In this document: positions 26,431 through 35,460 of the stretch, piece after piece | How the letters are laid out: each line of letters starts with the position of its first letter | Numbering within the stretch: the stretch's first letter is position 1 | NCBI RefSeq assembly: GCF_013375535.1 | Contig: NZ_JABXJG010000002.1 | Coordinates: 744,001-808,000, forward strand | Source of the DNA: Sphingobium sp. 15-1 | GTDB taxonomy: Bacteria; Pseudomonadota; Alphaproteobacteria; Sphingomonadales; Sphingomonadaceae | DNA: 64,000 nucleotides | Direction of reading: 5' to 3' | Program-made: the position numbers and the translations under genes | The notes under the pieces: generated by a model | What the model was told of the DNA's origin: nothing | Seen by the model: the letters and a program-made list of their open reading frames with translations, nothing else | Database searches by the model: none

Positions 26431-26905
26431 CGATCCGGCGACAATTACGGCAAGCCGAAATAAGCCCGGAAAGGAAGCAACCCTTACATTCCCAAAAGGC
26501 TGACACCTGAGGCGCCTTCAATGCGCCCCTTTCCTAGAAATTTTTTTGAGGCCGGAGAACGACGCGGAACGGCCGCCTTTGAAACATTCCCGATTCGCAT
26601 CGCATGCCTCTTAATGCCGGTGCCCCCTAGCACATTGAGGACACTGACCTCTGGGCATGGACAACGCGATGTGCGCTAGCATCGGCAGGGAGATCACAGA
26701 TGCTTGAGCAAAATGCGTCAAGCTGAAATTAGGCCCCAACTTAGGCCCGTCCCCAGAAGGGGAAAATTATCCAATAAAATCAAATGGAAGTGGTGGAGCC
26801 GAGGGCTTTCCGTGCCGGTGGTGGTGCTGCCCTTGGTCCGTGTCGGGGCTTTTGCGCTGGCGGGGACGATGCGTTGGGCTTTTCGGAGACGGGATTGAAA
26901 CGGTT
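26431..26905. other. Intergenic stretch of 475 bp, nothing assigned
   Basis: No complete gene, RNA or terminal repeat was recognised between the AraC gene and hutC. Short frames present have no domain. The region lies at the boundary where plus-strand G-richness begins. Confidence 0.4.
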
Positions 26906-27601
26906 CTAGGCGTCGAAATGCGCGACCAGCGCATAGCGATCGCCGGGGTAGAGGGTGCGGGCGTAGGTGATGCGTTCCTCGCCGCGCCAGGTCCAGCGTT
27001 CGAGGGCTATGCAGGCGGCCTGTTCGGGGATGCGGAGGCTTTCCGCCGTCGCTTTGTCGGCATTGATGGCGGTGATGCGGTGTTCGGCTTCGGTCCAGGG
27101 GACATGGGCGAGCAGCCAGGAACCAGGCGGTTCGGCGCTGAAGTCCACAGCCGCCGCTGTGGGGACGGCGGCGAGGTTGATGAGGCGATGTTCGAGGGCA
27201 TAGGGCAGGTCTTCCGCGAAATGGCGGCATTGGATGGCGAGCAGTTCGCCGTCCGCGATGCGGAGGAGGGCTTTGTCTTCTTCGCTAGCCTTGCGACGGT
27301 CGCAGTGGAGGAGGTCGAGCCGGTAGCTGAGGCCCTGCCCCAAGATTTCGGCGCGGATGTCGGGGATTTCCAGCGCGGCGCGGTGGAAGCGCGGGGCGGA
27401 GACGAAGGTGCCGGCGCGCTTGCGGCTTTCGAGCAGGCCCGATTGGACCAATGAGCGCAGCGCCTTGTTCACCGTCATGCGGGAACAGCCATAGGCGTCC
27501 ATCCATTCCGCTTCGGTCGGGATGCGGTGGCCCGGGCGCCATTCGCCCGACATGATGCGGCTTTCGATGTCGATGCGGATGCGGCGGTGGAGCGGGGTCA
27601 A
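26906..27601 (-). CDS. hutC: Histidine utilization repressor HutC (GntR family)
   Basis: The 231-aa protein has a GntR winged HTH (LHRRIRIDIESRIMSGEW, RIPTEAEWMDAYGCSRMTVN, KRAGTFVSA) and a UTRA ligand domain ending ITYARTLYPGDRYAL. HutC represses hut genes until urocanate binds. The TTG at 27601 overlaps the hutF stop (TTGA), giving a family-typical N-terminus; the frame extends further upstream but that part is antisense-like. Its likely operator is the palindrome at 29167-29178. Confidence 0.92.
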   Translation of the reverse strand: MTPLHRRIRIDIESRIMSGEWRPGHRIPTEAEWMDAYGCSRMTVNKALRSLVQSGLLESRKRAGTFVSAPRFHRAALEIPDIRAEILGQGLSYRLDLLHCDRRKASEEDKALLRIADGELLAIQCRHFAEDLPYALEHRLINLAAVPTAAAVDFSAEPPGSWLLAHVPWTEAEHRITAINADKATAESLRIPEQAACIALERWTWRGEERITYARTLYPGDRYALVAHFDA

Positions 27602-28926
27602 TCGAGCAGGGCCTTGAGGAGTTGGGTGAAGCGCGTCTCTATGGCGGGGCGGGCATGGTGGAGGCCTGCGGTAACGCGCCTGACGCCGGCGCACCAGACG
27701 CTATCGATTTGGGCGCGGGCAAAGACCCAACTGTCGAACAGGCGGTCGCCGGAGCGGGCGGCGGTGGCGGACTGGCCGGGGCGGAGGGTCACGATGTCGG
27801 CGCGCGCGCCTGGGGTGAGGGTTGCGGGGGGATGGCCAAGGATATGGGCACCTTTTTGGGCATGATGGTAGAGGCTGGCGCCGGTGGATTGACCCGCCGC
27901 TGTGAGGAGGTTGCGGCCGTGGTGAGTCAGGCGCTGGCCATATTCGAGCAGGCGCAATTCGGCGGCGGCGTCGATTTCCACGTTGGAGTCGGAGCCTATG
28001 CCGATGCGGCCGCCTTGGGCGAGGAAAGCGTGGGCGGGGAAGAGGCCGTCGCCCAGATTGGCTTCGGTGATGGGACAGAGGCCGACGGTGGCGCCGCTTT
28101 TCGCGATGGCGGTGCGTTCGTGGTCGGTGACGTGGGTGGCGTGGACGAGGCACCAGCGTTGGTCGACAGGGGCGTGATCCATCAGCCATTCGACCGGGCG
28201 TTGGCCACTCCAGGCGAGGCAGGCTTCGACCTCGGTGCGCTGTTCCGCGATGTGGATGTGGATGGGGCCGTCTGGCGCCAGGGTGGTGATGGCGGCAAGT
28301 TCCTGCGGAGTGACGGCGCGCAGGCTGTGGGGGGCGACGCCCAGGGTCGCGTTTAGGGGTTGCAGGGCTTCCAGCAGGCGGGCGTAGCTGTCGGGGGTGT
28401 GGAGGAAGCGGCGTTGGCCTTCAGTTGGGGGAACGCCGCCGAAATTCGAGTGGGCGTAGAAGACCGGGAGCAGGGTCAGGGCGATGCCGGTGTCGCTGGC
28501 GGCTTGGGCAATGGCTTCGGCCATGGCGGCGGGGTTGGCGTAGGGGGTGCCGCTGGGGTCGTGGTGGAGATAGTGGAATTCCCCGACGCTGGTGAAGCCG
28601 CTTTCCAGCATTTCGGCATAGGCCAGGGCGGCGATGGCATGGAGGCCTTCGGGGTTCAGGCGGTCGACGAAGCGGTACATCGCCTCGCGCCAGGTCCAGA
28701 AGCTGTCGCCGCCCTCCCCTGCCCTTTCGGTGAGGCCAGCCATGGCGCGCTGGAAGGCGTGGCTGTGGACATTGGGGAGACCGGCGAAGGCGGGGCCGTG
28801 GCGTTCGTCGCCCGGTTCGGGGGGGATTCCGTGAACGATCCGGTCAATTGAACGGCCTTTCAGAATCATGCGGACGGCGGGGCGCCAGCCTTCGGGGAGG
28901 AGGGCTTGTTCGAACCAGAGCGCCAT
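27598..28926 (-). CDS. hutF: Formimidoylglutamate deiminase
   Basis: The 442-aa amidohydrolase converts N-formimidoylglutamate to N-formylglutamate and ammonia. The metal site is visible in GLPNVHSHAFQRAMAG, with later ligands in IHIHIAEQ, CLVHATHV and GIGSDSNVE. The start at 28926 (MALWFEQALLPEGW) follows GGAGAGG. Together with HutG it forms the two-step deimination/hydrolysis branch of histidine breakdown. It is transcribed ahead of hutC on the minus strand. Confidence 0.94.
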   Translation of the reverse strand: MALWFEQALLPEGWRPAVRMILKGRSIDRIVHGIPPEPGDERHGPAFAGLPNVHSHAFQRAMAGLTERAGEGGDSFWTWREAMYRFVDRLNPEGLHAIAALAYAEMLESGFTSVGEFHYLHHDPSGTPYANPAAMAEAIAQAASDTGIALTLLPVFYAHSNFGGVPPTEGQRRFLHTPDSYARLLEALQPLNATLGVAPHSLRAVTPQELAAITTLAPDGPIHIHIAEQRTEVEACLAWSGQRPVEWLMDHAPVDQRWCLVHATHVTDHERTAIAKSGATVGLCPITEANLGDGLFPAHAFLAQGGRIGIGSDSNVEIDAAAELRLLEYGQRLTHHGRNLLTAAGQSTGASLYHHAQKGAHILGHPPATLTPGARADIVTLRPGQSATAARSGDRLFDSWVFARAQIDSVWCAGVRRVTAGLHHARPAIETRFTQLLKALLD

Positions 28927-28990
28927 TTCGATTTCCCTCTCCAAAGGCATGGGTTTGGCCGGAAATGGCCATTTCCAGTCATTAGTTCTC

Positions 28991-29082
28991 CGTCACCCCG
29001 GGCTTGACCCGGGGTCCCGCTGCCTCGGGCTAGGCGCGGACGAGAGAAGAAAGCGGGACCCCGGGTCAAGCCCGGGGTGACG
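28991..29082. repeat. Perfect 31-bp inverted repeat, intergenic repeat family C
   Basis: Arms at 28991-29021 and 29052-29082 are perfect complements, beginning CGTCACCCCGGGCTTGACC, around a 30-nt loop. It lies between the divergent hutF and hutI genes. Such palindromic units are common between sphingomonad genes; no coding function. Confidence 0.85.
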
Positions 29083-29166
29083 AAGGAGGAAATGTCCGCA
29101 ATCCACCCGTTTCCATTTCCAATCTGAATCCTCGCGCGCTCTGGACAATGGTGACCTGCTCCATTT

Positions 29167-29178
29167 ATGTATATACAT
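29167..29178. promoter_or_regulatory. Probable HutC operator
   Basis: ATGTATATACAT is a perfect 12-bp palindrome in the hutF-hutI divergent promoter. Its TGTATATACA core fits the GT-N-AC pattern bound by HutC-subfamily GntR regulators. Binding is inferred from match and position. Confidence 0.65.
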
Positions 29179-29206
29179 TATTGAGTCGGTGCCAGTGGAA
29201 ATGACG

Positions 29207-30394
29207 ATGCGGCCTGCCTGCGACAGAATCTGGACACATGCTCGTCTTGCAACTTTGCGGGATGGGATGGGTGTCGTTGAAGGCGGCGCGGTGGGGGTGC
29301 GGGATGGGGTTATCACCTATGTCGGGCCGGATGAGCATGCGCCGGATGCGGTGGAGATGATCGATTGCGCGGGGCGATGGATCACGCCGGGGCTGATCGA
29401 TTGCCATACGCATCTGGTGCATGGCGGGGATCGGGCGGCGGAGTTCGAGATGCGGCTGGCCGGGGCCAGCTATGAGGAGATTGCGCGGGCCGGGGGTGGG
29501 ATCATCTCCACCATGCGGGCTACGCGGGAGGCGAACGAGGATGCGCTGGTCGAAAGCGCCCTGCCCCGGTTGGATGCGTTGATCGCGGAGGGCGTCACCA
29601 GCGTCGAGGTGAAGTCGGGTTATGGGCTGGACCTCGACAATGAGGTCAAGATGTTGCGGGCGGCCCGGCGGTTGGGGAGCGAGCGGGCCGTTTCCATCAA
29701 GACCAGCTTTCTGGGCGCGCATGCCTTGCCGCCGGAATGGGCCGGGGATGCGGACGGTTATATCGATCTTGTTTGCGGCATGTTGCCGGAGATTGCGCCG
29801 CTGGCCGACGCGGTGGATGGGTTTTGCGAGGGGATCGGCTTTTCCCCGGCGCAGATCGGGCGGCTGTTCGAGGCGGCGCGGCGGCTGGGGCTGCCGGTGA
29901 AATTGCATGCGGAGCAATTGTCGAACCTGCATGGGGCGGAGCTGGCGGCGCGGCATGGGGCGCTTTCCGCCGATCATCTGGAGCATCTGGATGCTGCGGG
30001 CGTGGCGGCCATGGCGCGGGCGGGAACCGTCGCGGTGCTGCTGCCGGGGGCCTTTTACTTCATGCGCGACACGCGGGTGCCGCCGGTTGAAGCTTTGCGG
30101 CGGGCGGGGGTGCCCATGGCGATCGCCACCGACTGCAATCCGGGGACTGCGCCGCTGACGTCGCTGCTGCTGGCGATGAATATGGGGGCGACCTTGTTCC
30201 GGCTGACGGTCGAAGAGTGCCTGGCCGGGGTGACGCGGGAGGCGGCCCGGGCGCTGGGAATGCTGGAGCGGGTCGGGACTTTGGAGGTCGGCAAGTGGTG
30301 CGACCTCGCCGTCTGGGACATCGAGCGGCCTGCCGAACTGGTGTATCGCATGGGGTATAACCCGCTCCATGCGCGTGTGTGGAGAGGACGATGA
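29207..30394 (+). CDS. hutI: Imidazolonepropionase
   Basis: HutI hydrolyses imidazolone-5-propionate to N-formimidoylglutamate. The 395-aa protein shows CDRIWTHARLATL at the N-terminus, the metal-binding LIDCHTHLVHGGDRAAEF, EVKSGYGLDLDNE, LHAEQLSN and ATDCNPGTAP. The start at 29207 has the best-spaced GGAA ribosome site; an ATG two codons upstream (29201) is equally in frame. Its stop overlaps hutH (ATGA), so the genes are coupled. Confidence 0.94.
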   Translation: MRPACDRIWTHARLATLRDGMGVVEGGAVGVRDGVITYVGPDEHAPDAVEMIDCAGRWITPGLIDCHTHLVHGGDRAAEFEMRLAGASYEEIARAGGGIISTMRATREANEDALVESALPRLDALIAEGVTSVEVKSGYGLDLDNEVKMLRAARRLGSERAVSIKTSFLGAHALPPEWAGDADGYIDLVCGMLPEIAPLADAVDGFCEGIGFSPAQIGRLFEAARRLGLPVKLHAEQLSNLHGAELAARHGALSADHLEHLDAAGVAAMARAGTVAVLLPGAFYFMRDTRVPPVEALRRAGVPMAIATDCNPGTAPLTSLLLAMNMGATLFRLTVEECLAGVTREAARALGMLERVGTLEVGKWCDLAVWDIERPAELVYRMGYNPLHARVWRGR

Positions 30395-31911
30395 AGCTGA
30401 TTCCGGGCGAGGTTTCGCTGGGGCAATGGCGGGCGATTTACGAGGGTGCGGCGGTGGTCCTGGACCCGGCCTCTGCCCCCCGCATCGCGGCGGGGGCGGC
30501 GGCGGTCGAGCGGATATTGGCGCGGCATGAACCGGTTTACGGGATCAATACCGGGTTCGGGAAGCTGGCGAGCGTCAAGATTGGCGATGACGATCTGGCG
30601 GTGCTTCAGCGCAATATCGTGCTGAGCCATGCGGCGGGGACCGGCGCCCCCTCCCCCGTGCCGGTGGTGCGGCTGATGATGGCGTTGAAGCTGGCGAGTC
30701 TGGCGCAGGGGGCTTCGGGCATTCGGCCGGGGACGGTGGCTTTGCTGGAGGCGATGTTGGCGCGGGGCCTGGTTCCCGTTGTTCCGGCGCAGGGATCAGT
30801 GGGGGCGAGCGGGGATCTGGCTCCGTTGGCGCATATGACCGCCGCGATGATCGGGGTTGGGGAGATTTGGGTTTCGGGCGAACGGGTGCCTGCCCTTGAG
30901 GCACTGGCGCGGGCGAGGTTGGGGCCGGTGGAACTGGGGCCGAAAGAGGGGCTGGCGCTGCTCAACGGGACGCAATTTTCGACGGCGAATGCCTTGGCCG
31001 GGTTGTTCGGAGCGGACCGGTTGTTTCGGACCGCGCTGGTGACGGGGGCGCTGTCGACCGAGGCGGCCAAGGGGACCGACGCGCCCTTCGATCCGCGCAT
31101 TCATCGCCTGCGGCGGCATGCGGGGCAGATGGCTGTGGGTGAGGCTCTGGCTGCGTTGATGGCGGGGTCGGCCATAAGGGCTTCGCATCGGGCGGACGAT
31201 CCGCGCGTGCAGGACCCTTATTGCCTGCGTTGCCAGCCGCAGGTGATGGGCGCGGCGCTGGACGTGATGCGGTCGGCCGGGGCGATGCTGGAGACGGAGG
31301 CCAATGGGGTTTCCGACAATCCCTTGATCTTTGCCGAGACGGATGAAGCGCTTTCGGGCGGGAATTTCCATGCGGAGCCGGTGGCTTTCGCGGCGGACAT
31401 GATCGCCATGGCGGTCTGCGAGATCGGCTCGATTGCCGAGCGGCGGATCGCGATGCTGGTCGATCCGGCCTTGTCGGGACTGCCCGCCTTTTTGACGCCC
31501 CGGCCGGGGTTGAACAGCGGGTTCATGATTCCGCAGGTGACGGCGGCGGCCTTGGTGTCCGAAAACAAGCAGCGGGCCTTTCCGGCGAGCGTGGATAGCA
31601 TTCCGACTTCGGCCAATCAGGAGGATCATGTGTCGATGGCGGCGCATGGGGCGCGGCGATTGGCGGAGATGGTGGCGAATGCGGAAGCCGTGATCGGCAT
31701 CGAATATCTGGCGGCTGCGCAGGGGTGCGATTTTCATGCGCCCTTGGCCTCTTCCCAGGCGTTGGAGGCTGTGCGGGGAAGGCTGCGCGCGCAGGTGCCG
31801 CATCTGGAGGAGGACCGGCATTTCCATGCCGATATGGAGATCGCCAATCGGCTGGTGCGGTCCGGCGTGGTGATGGAGGCGGCAGGGCTGGCTCTGCCGG
31901 GTGTGCTGTGA
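30391..31911 (+). CDS. hutH: Histidine ammonia-lyase
   Basis: HutH deaminates histidine to urocanate, the first step of the pathway. The 506-aa protein carries the Ala-Ser-Gly triad that forms the MIO cofactor (A139-S140-G141 in GSVGASGDLAPL), YGINTGFGKLA, LLNGTQFSTANAL and NQEDHVSMAAHGAR. The ATG at 30391 overlaps the hutI stop. hutG starts on the last base of its stop codon. Confidence 0.96.
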   Translation: MKLIPGEVSLGQWRAIYEGAAVVLDPASAPRIAAGAAAVERILARHEPVYGINTGFGKLASVKIGDDDLAVLQRNIVLSHAAGTGAPSPVPVVRLMMALKLASLAQGASGIRPGTVALLEAMLARGLVPVVPAQGSVGASGDLAPLAHMTAAMIGVGEIWVSGERVPALEALARARLGPVELGPKEGLALLNGTQFSTANALAGLFGADRLFRTALVTGALSTEAAKGTDAPFDPRIHRLRRHAGQMAVGEALAALMAGSAIRASHRADDPRVQDPYCLRCQPQVMGAALDVMRSAGAMLETEANGVSDNPLIFAETDEALSGGNFHAEPVAFAADMIAMAVCEIGSIAERRIAMLVDPALSGLPAFLTPRPGLNSGFMIPQVTAAALVSENKQRAFPASVDSIPTSANQEDHVSMAAHGARRLAEMVANAEAVIGIEYLAAAQGCDFHAPLASSQALEAVRGRLRAQVPHLEEDRHFHADMEIANRLVRSGVVMEAAGLALPGVL

Positions 31912-32720
31912 TGGACTGGCTGAACGTGGTTTCGGGTGAGGCGCCGTTGGTGGTGGCCCTGCCGCATGCGGGGACCGATCTGGTGGATGTGGAAGGGGCG
32001 TTTCGCTCGCCGGAGCTGGCGCGGCGGGATGCGGACTGGTGGGTGGACTGGCTTTACGGCTTTGCGCGGGATTTGGGGGCTACGCTGGTGCGGACGGGGG
32101 TGTCGCGCAGCGTTGTCGATGTGAATCGCGATCCGTCTGGGGCTTCGCTTTATCCGGGGATGGCGACGACGGCATTATGTCCGACGACGACCTTTGACGG
32201 GGAGCCGCTTTATCCGGCGGAAGGGCCGGATGAGGCGGAGATCGGGCGGCGGGTCGAGCGGTGGTTCGTGCCCTATCATGCGGCGCTGGCGGGGGAGATT
32301 GCGCGGCTGCGGGTGCGGCATGAGCGGGTGGTGCTGTATGACGCGCATTCGATCCGGAGCCGGGTAGCTCGGCTGTTCGAGGGGGAATTGCCGGTTTTCA
32401 ATATCGGGACTTTTGGCGGGGTGAGCTGTTCGCCGGTGCTGGCGGCGGGGGTGCAGGAGATTTGCGCCGCGAGCGGGTGGAGCCATGTGCTGAACGGGCG
32501 CTTCAAGGGCGGGTGGACGACGCGCAGCTATGGCGAGCCGGGCAAGGGCGTGCATGCGGTGCAGATGGAATTGGCGATGCGGGGGTATCTGGATGAGGCG
32601 AGCGTAACGGATGAGGGGCATTGGCCGCCGGTTTTCGAGGATGATTTTGCCGCGCCTATGGTGGCGGTGCTGAGGAATGTTTTGGGGTCCTGCATCCGGT
32701 TTGCTGAGGGTGGCGGGTAA
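31911..32720 (+). CDS. hutG: N-formylglutamate deformylase
   Basis: The 269-aa protein is an N-formylglutamate amidohydrolase that yields glutamate and formate, the last step after HutF. Features: PLVVALPHAGTDLVD at the N-terminus, VVDVNRDPSG, the metal-site region VLYDAHSIRS, and NGRFKGGWTTRSYG. The ATG shares its first base with the hutH stop codon. Confidence 0.92.
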   Translation: MDWLNVVSGEAPLVVALPHAGTDLVDVEGAFRSPELARRDADWWVDWLYGFARDLGATLVRTGVSRSVVDVNRDPSGASLYPGMATTALCPTTTFDGEPLYPAEGPDEAEIGRRVERWFVPYHAALAGEIARLRVRHERVVLYDAHSIRSRVARLFEGELPVFNIGTFGGVSCSPVLAAGVQEICAASGWSHVLNGRFKGGWTTRSYGEPGKGVHAVQMELAMRGYLDEASVTDEGHWPPVFEDDFAAPMVAVLRNVLGSCIRFAEGGG

Positions 32721-32728
32721 CGCGCACC

Positions 32729-32794
32729 GTGTTCCTGCGAAGGCAGGAACCCAGTTCAGACGGCGGGACTGGGCTCCTGCCTTCGCAGGAGCAC
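32729..32794. repeat. Intergenic palindromic repeat family A, copy 1
   Basis: Outer arms with GCGAAGGCAGG / CCTGCCTTCGC and inner CCCAGTT / ACTGGG form an imperfect hairpin between hutG and hutU. Related copies lie at 37721-37809 and 55298-55386. Confidence 0.8.
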
Positions 32795-32821
32795 GTCGCT
32801 TAATATTCGTAAGGAAGTTTG

Positions 32822-34489
32822 ATGACTCGTATCGACAATAGCCGCATCATTCGACCTGCTACCGGCTCGCAATTGAGCGCCAAGAGTTGGTTGACCGAGG
32901 CTCCCCTGCGCATGCTGATGAACAATCTGCATCCCGATGTGGCGGAGCGGCCGGAGGAGCTGGTCGTCTATGGGGGGATCGGGCGGGCAGCGCGGGATTG
33001 GGAGAGTTATGACCGGATCGTCGAGACGCTGAGACGGCTGGAGGACGACCAGACGCTGCTGGTGCAGTCGGGGAAGCCGGTGGGGGTGTTCCGGACGCAT
33101 GGGGATGCGCCGCGGGTGTTGATCGCCAATTCGAACCTGGTGCCGCATTGGGCGAATTGGGAGCATTTCAATGAGCTCGATCGGCGCGGGCTGGCCATGT
33201 ATGGGCAGATGACGGCGGGGTCGTGGATTTATATCGGCACGCAGGGGATCGTGCAGGGGACTTATGAGACTTTCGTCGAGATGGGGCGGCAGCATCATGG
33301 GGGCGATCTTTCGGGCAAGTGGCTGCTGACGGCCGGGCTGGGCGGCATGGGGGGCGCGCAGCCCTTGGCGGCGGTGATGGCGGGGGCTTCTTGTCTGGCG
33401 GTGGAGTGTCAGCCGAGCCGGATCGAGATGCGGTTGCGGACGGGCTATCTGGATGTGGCGGCTTCCTCGATTGAGGAGGCTTTGGGGATTATCGGAGAGA
33501 GTTGCCGGGAGAAGAAGCCGGTTTCGGTGGGGCTATTGGGCAATGCGGCGGAGATTTTGCCGGAATTGTTTCGGCGGGGGGTGCGGCCTGATCTGTTGAC
33601 CGACCAGACCAGCGCGCATGATCCGGTGAATGGCTATCTGCCCATTGGGTGGAGCGTGGCCGAGTGGATCGAGCGGCAGGAGCGAGAGCCTGAAGTCGTA
33701 GCCAAGGCGGCGCGGGCGAGCATGGCGGTGCATGTGCGGGCGATGCTGGACTTTCAGGCGGCGGGGGTGCCGACGACCGATTATGGCAATAATATCCGGC
33801 AGATGGCGAAGGATGAGGGGGTCGAAAATGCCTTCGATTTTCCGGGGTTCGTGCCGGCCTATATCCGGCCTCTATTCTGCCGGGGGGTTGGGCCGTTTCG
33901 ATGGGCCGCGCTGTCGGGCGATCCGGAGGATATTGTTCGGACCGACGCCAAGGTGAAGGAGTTGCTGCCCGACGATGCGCATCTGCATCGGTGGCTGGAT
34001 ATGGCGCGGGAGCGGATACGCTTTCAGGGGTTGCCGGCGCGGATTTGCTGGGTGGGACTGGGGGATCGGCATCGGTTGGGGTTGGCTTTCAACGAGATGG
34101 TGGCCAAGGGCGAGTTGAAGGCGCCGGTGGTGATTGGGCGGGATCATCTGGATTCGGGGTCGGTCGCTTCGCCCAATCGGGAGACGGAGGCGATGATGGA
34201 CGGGTCGGATGCGGTGAGCGACTGGCCTTTGTTGAATGCCTTGTTGAATACGGCTTCGGGGGCGACCTGGGTGTCGCTGCATCATGGGGGTGGCGTGGGC
34301 ATGGGCTATTCGCAGCATGCAGGGATGGTGATCGTCGCGGACGGAACCGAGGCGGCGGCGAAGCGCCTGGAACGGGTGTTGTGGAACGATCCGGCGACGG
34401 GCGTGATGCGGCATGCGGATGCGGGGTATGAGATTGCCCGGGATTGCGCGCGGGAGAAAGGGTTGGACTTGCCGGGGATTTTGGGATGA
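32822..34489 (+). CDS. hutU: Urocanate hydratase
   Basis: HutU converts urocanate to imidazolonepropionate using tightly bound NAD. The 555-aa protein shows PLRMLMNNLHPDVAERP, VYGGIGRAARDW, TAGLGGMGGAQPLA (nucleotide binding), DQTSAHDPVNGYLP and the C-terminal ATWVSLHHGGGVGMGYSQH. The start at 32822 follows AAGGAAG. Repeat family A lies between hutG and this gene, so it may have its own promoter or read through. Confidence 0.96.
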   Translation: MTRIDNSRIIRPATGSQLSAKSWLTEAPLRMLMNNLHPDVAERPEELVVYGGIGRAARDWESYDRIVETLRRLEDDQTLLVQSGKPVGVFRTHGDAPRVLIANSNLVPHWANWEHFNELDRRGLAMYGQMTAGSWIYIGTQGIVQGTYETFVEMGRQHHGGDLSGKWLLTAGLGGMGGAQPLAAVMAGASCLAVECQPSRIEMRLRTGYLDVAASSIEEALGIIGESCREKKPVSVGLLGNAAEILPELFRRGVRPDLLTDQTSAHDPVNGYLPIGWSVAEWIERQEREPEVVAKAARASMAVHVRAMLDFQAAGVPTTDYGNNIRQMAKDEGVENAFDFPGFVPAYIRPLFCRGVGPFRWAALSGDPEDIVRTDAKVKELLPDDAHLHRWLDMARERIRFQGLPARICWVGLGDRHRLGLAFNEMVAKGELKAPVVIGRDHLDSGSVASPNRETEAMMDGSDAVSDWPLLNALLNTASGATWVSLHHGGGVGMGYSQHAGMVIVADGTEAAAKRLERVLWNDPATGVMRHADAGYEIARDCAREKGLDLPGILG

Positions 34490-34596
34490 AGTTGTTTCAG
34501 ATTTTCGGGTAAGGTGACGATCCTGTTTCATGACGCCATGGGATCGGCGCGAAATTGAAACCCGTTTTCCGTCCCGGCGTGCGATAAGGCCTTCCC

Positions 34597-35460
34597 ATGG
34601 CACATGCGGAACTGACACTTCCTGAAGGCGCGGCTGCGGACTGGACGGTTCCGCAGGACTGGGCGGCTTATACGGCTGACGAACATGCGATGTGGGACCG
34701 GCTGTTCGAGCGGCAGGCGGCGATGCTGCCGGGGCGGGTCGTGCCGGAATTTCTGGATGGGCTGGATATTTTGCGGATGACGAAGCCGGGGATTCCCGAC
34801 TTTGCAGAGCTGTCCGAGCGGTTGATGAAGCGCACCGGCTGGCAGGTGGTGGCGGTGCCGGGGCTGGTGCCGGACCGGGTGTTTTTCGAGCATCTCGCCA
34901 ATCGGCGCTTCGTGGCGGGGCGGTTCATCCGCAAGCCCGCGCAGATCGATTATCTGCAGGAGCCGGACATTTTTCATGATGTGTTCGGGCATGTGCCCTT
35001 GCTGACCCATCCTGCCTTTGCGGACTATATGCAGGCCTATGGCGAGGGTGGGTTGCGCGCCGACCATATGGGGGCGATCGATCATCTGGCGCGGCTTTAC
35101 TGGTATACGGTGGAGTTCGGGCTGATGCGGCGGGATGGCGACTTGCGGCTTTATGGGGCGGGAATCGTTTCGTCCTTTGGAGAGTCCGTGTTCGCGCTGG
35201 ACGATGCCTCGCCCAACCGGATCGGTTTCGATCTGAAGCGGTTGATGCGGACCGAATATCGGATCGACGACTATCAGCAGAGCTATTTCGTCATCGACAG
35301 TTTCGAGGATCTTTTGCGCAAGACTTCCGACGTGGACTTTGGGCCTATCTATCGGGAATTGGAAGGGGCGAGCGATCTGGCGCCCGATGCGGTGCTGGCG
35401 GAGGATCGCGTCTATCATCGCGGGACGCAGGACTATGCGCGGGCGAAGATGGCATGCTGA
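34597..35460 (+). CDS. phhA: Phenylalanine 4-monooxygenase
   Basis: The 287-aa pterin-dependent enzyme hydroxylates phenylalanine to tyrosine. Iron ligands are His127 and His132 in EPDIFHDVFGHVPLL, with the Glu in YWYTVEFGLM; PGLVPDRVFFEHLANR is also characteristic. No regulatory ACT domain is present, as is normal in bacteria. A pterin carbinolamine dehydratase (phhB) is not encoded nearby. Its end overlaps the aminotransferase start by 7 bp. Confidence 0.95.
   Translation: MAHAELTLPEGAAADWTVPQDWAAYTADEHAMWDRLFERQAAMLPGRVVPEFLDGLDILRMTKPGIPDFAELSERLMKRTGWQVVAVPGLVPDRVFFEHLANRRFVAGRFIRKPAQIDYLQEPDIFHDVFGHVPLLTHPAFADYMQAYGEGGLRADHMGAIDHLARLYWYTVEFGLMRRDGDLRLYGAGIVSSFGESVFALDDASPNRIGFDLKRLMRTEYRIDDYQQSYFVIDSFEDLLRKTSDVDFGPIYRELEGASDLAPDAVLAEDRVYHRGTQDYARAKMAC

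Noticed and set aside
29165..30370. 401-codon minus-strand frame opposite hutI
   Set aside because: hutI carries all imidazolonepropionase motifs and is coupled to hutH; the antisense frame is Arg/Pro/His-rich noise.
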